Below, piece after piece: positions 4,196-5,571 of a stretch of DNA of 5,571 bases. Source of the DNA: Peptococcaceae bacterium BRH_c23 (GTDB taxonomy: Bacteria > Bacillota_B > Desulfitobacteriia > Desulfitobacteriales > Desulfitobacteriaceae); NCBI GenBank assembly GCA_000961805.1, contig LADV01000204.1, positions 1 through 5,571 on the forward strand. The letters are read 5' to 3'. Position numbers and translations under genes: made by a program. The notes beneath the pieces were generated by a model. The model ran no database searches and was not told the origin of the DNA. It saw only the letters and a list, made by a program, of their open reading frames with translations. The first letter of the stretch is position 1; each line of letters starts with the position of its first letter.

Positions 4196-5419
4196 ATGGA
4201 GAAAACCAAAGGGATCGTTATGCGGACTTCGTCAAAGGTTACTGTCATCTTCACGAAAAAAGGTGACTTTTTAGAAATTCCTACTCCAAAAGAGCCACCT
4301 GTTGTAGGTCAGACTATTGAAGTCGATTTAAACCCGAAGCGATTATCTGTGTTTCATAATTCCGCCTTGAAGTATGCAACTACAGCAGCAGTATTATTGC
4401 TTGTTCTGAGCATCAGCGTTTTTTCCCTCTTATTCATTCCGAATATGGCAGTAGCCTCGGTCGCTCTAGATATTAATAAAGGCATCGAGCTTTTGATCAA
4501 TAAAGAGGGCAAAGTTATTAAAGTACAAGATGTCAATGGTGGTTCAAGTATAGTGGATGGAATATCCATCAAAGGGCTGGACGTGTATCAAGCCATTGAT
4601 TTAATCGTAGAAAACGCCAATAATAAAGGAACGCTAAACGAAACTCAAAACCTAGTCTTAGCCAGCGTGGTACCGCTAAATAAGTGGGGAACCCAAATTA
4701 TTGATACCGAAAAACTTCGAAACTCCATCCGTGATGAAATGACTCGCAGCAACCTGTCCGGAAGTGTGGTTGTCGGTCAAACGAACCAGAAAATCCAACA
4801 GGAAGCCAAGCAACAGGGCATGACGGTTAACAGTTATTTAATATATGATCGATGCGAAGAGAAAGGTATAGCTGTTCAACCTGATACCCTCCGTAATGAT
4901 GCTCAAAAAGCTCTGGTGGATGCGAATGTTAGTGTAGCCACCCTTTTCCCTGAAGAGAGTTTCGAGGTAAGAGGACAAAATTGGATAGATTACTCCACAG
5001 ATGCCAAGCAAGAGCCAACTGTTCAAAACGGCCCAGAATACGAACATCCTTCAAATATGGAATCAAACACTACAGAGAACCATAGTTATATGGACCGTTC
5101 CGAGAGCCAAAACTGGTCATCCGGCAGCAACTCCAGCAACTGGAGTTCACCTAAGGCTTCCGGCAATCCTCCTGTAAATCAACCTACGCAAGGAACATCC
5201 CCTGATTGGAGCAAACCGAGTTCCGGCCAAGTCTCCCCTGACTACAAGATGCCGGAAAGTTCCACACCGCAACAACCTGCGAACCCTTCCTATAACGAAG
5301 ATCGGGATTATGAAAATCCAGATGAGGAAGAGCACGACTATTATAATAATCAAACCCAGTCCAATTGGCGCCAGAATTCGGGTGAGCAGTCAGAGCGGGA
5401 TAGAAACGGCTCGTGGTAA
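4196..5419 (+). CDS. rsgI: Membrane-bound anti-sigma factor RsgI (copy B)
   Basis: This 407-aa paralogue of copy A has a cytoplasmic RsgI N-terminal domain (1-45, KGIVMRTSSKVTVIFTKKGD), a membrane segment (about 61-81, one residue longer than in A), and the conserved extracellular domain (about 85-256) starting ASVALDINKGIEL. As in A, the family's Asn-Pro autocleavage bond is replaced, here by N94-K95. The tail from about 257 is disordered and differs strongly from A: it is richer in aromatic residues (six Trp and about eight Tyr, against three and one in A), with motifs QNW, SNW, DWSKP, DYENP and a terminal GSW, plus an acidic stretch (DEEEHDYYNN). The ribosome binding site AGAAGGTG lies inside the last codons of sigI, which points to translational coupling. 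Probable signal: wall or extracellular polymer state (inferred). Confidence 0.92.
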   Translation: MEKTKGIVMRTSSKVTVIFTKKGDFLEIPTPKEPPVVGQTIEVDLNPKRLSVFHNSALKYATTAAVLLLVLSISVFSLLFIPNMAVASVALDINKGIELLINKEGKVIKVQDVNGGSSIVDGISIKGLDVYQAIDLIVENANNKGTLNETQNLVLASVVPLNKWGTQIIDTEKLRNSIRDEMTRSNLSGSVVVGQTNQKIQQEAKQQGMTVNSYLIYDRCEEKGIAVQPDTLRNDAQKALVDANVSVATLFPEESFEVRGQNWIDYSTDAKQEPTVQNGPEYEHPSNMESNTTENHSYMDRSESQNWSSGSNSSNWSSPKASGNPPVNQPTQGTSPDWSKPSSGQVSPDYKMPESSTPQQPANPSYNEDRDYENPDEEEHDYYNNQTQSNWRQNSGEQSERDRNGSW

Positions 5420-5436
5420 TAAAACCACTCAGATAG

Positions 5437-5478
5437 AAAAACACGGGGAAGCCTCAATTGGTCCTCCCCGTGTTTTTT
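5437..5478. terminator. Intrinsic terminator after rsgI B, probably bidirectional
   Basis: A 13-bp stem (5437-5449 with 5465-5477; core ACACGGGGA) has a 15-nt loop and is followed by a T run on the plus strand. The A run on its left side gives a T run on the minus strand, so it can also end the leftward Gly/Tyr-rich gene, whose stop codon is about 20 bp away. Confidence 0.88.
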
Positions 5479-5499
5479 ATTAATTTGACAAAACCGCTT

Positions 5500-5571
5500 T
5501 TACCACATTCCTCCGTAATAACCATTACCGTAATAACCGCAACAGCCGTAACCATAACCGTTGCCATAACC
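5500..5571 (-). CDS. C-terminus of a Gly/Tyr-rich protein (partial)
   Basis: Only the last 23 codons and the stop are in the window. They are almost entirely Gly, Tyr and Asn, with a Cys-Cys pair, ending GYYGGMW. The frame stays open to the window edge, and the regular Gly-Tyr spacing in one frame, the convergent position and the adjacent terminator support real coding. Such tails occur on small spore-coat, matrix or secreted structural proteins of Bacillota, but no family can be named from this fragment. The start, promoter and full length lie beyond position 5571. Confidence 0.6.
   Translation of the reverse strand, partial: GYGNGYGYGCCGYYGNGYYGGMW

Larger units (their letters stand above)
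773..5419 (+). repeat. Tandem duplication of the hairpin-promoter-sigI-rsgI unit
   Basis: The unit at 773-2862 recurs at 3328-5419. The leader and sigI align without gaps at a constant offset of 2555 bp, and rsgI aligns at 2557 bp or slightly more. Similarity begins weakly at 773/3328 and becomes strong from 799/3354. Runs of 70 identical bases occur at 1029-1098/3584-3653 and of 71 at 1366-1436/3921-3991, while the rsgI tails are strongly diverged. The segment between the copies holds the M23 remnant and the small membrane peptide. Confidence 0.92.

Overview
The window looks like chromosomal DNA from a Bacillota bacterium, most likely a spore-forming member of Clostridia. The basis is two SigI-type sigma factor / RsgI-type anti-sigma factor pairs, strong AGGAGG-like ribosome binding sites, intrinsic terminators and moderate-to-low GC. 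A Desulfitobacterium/Desulfosporosinus-like host is a guess from general flavour only.

Layout. Positions 23-532 (minus) encode a small secreted Thr/Pro/Ala repeat protein with His/Gln-rich modules. A 373-bp gene-free region follows. It carries a SigI-type promoter for that secreted gene (minus strand) and, further right, a terminator-like hairpin and a SigI-type promoter for the first operon. Operon A is sigI (906-1628) and rsgI (1639-2862), ended by a long bidirectional hairpin. Positions 2923-3299 (minus) hold a possible 41-aa single-pass membrane peptide and a 5'-truncated M23 (LytM-type) metallopeptidase remnant. Operon B, sigI (3461-4189) and rsgI (4196-5419), is a paralogous copy of operon A that includes the same hairpin-plus-promoter leader; it ends in another hairpin. 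At the right edge the C-terminus of a Gly/Tyr-rich protein enters on the minus strand.

How it works together. In this family RsgI holds SigI inactive at the membrane, and signals received outside the cell trigger proteolysis that frees SigI. Both operons have a promoter of the form CTACCCC, 17 bp, TTACGAA, which suggests SigI autoregulation. The secreted repeat protein carries the same promoter with identical spacing, so I infer it is a member of the same regulon, making the locus a sensor-plus-effector envelope module. Instead of the sugar-binding modules found on cellulosome-type RsgI proteins, both RsgIs end in disordered Ser/Thr/Pro/Asn/Gln-rich tails, and these tails are the fastest diverging part of the duplication.

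Most notable: (1) three SigI-type promoters with identical geometry, one serving the secreted protein; (2) both RsgIs have Asn-Lys where the family has the Asn-Pro autocleavage motif; (3) the tandem sigI-rsgI duplication has patchy near-perfect DNA identity, while the tails diverge and copy B gains many Trp and Tyr residues; (4) a truncated M23 peptidase lies right at the duplication edge.
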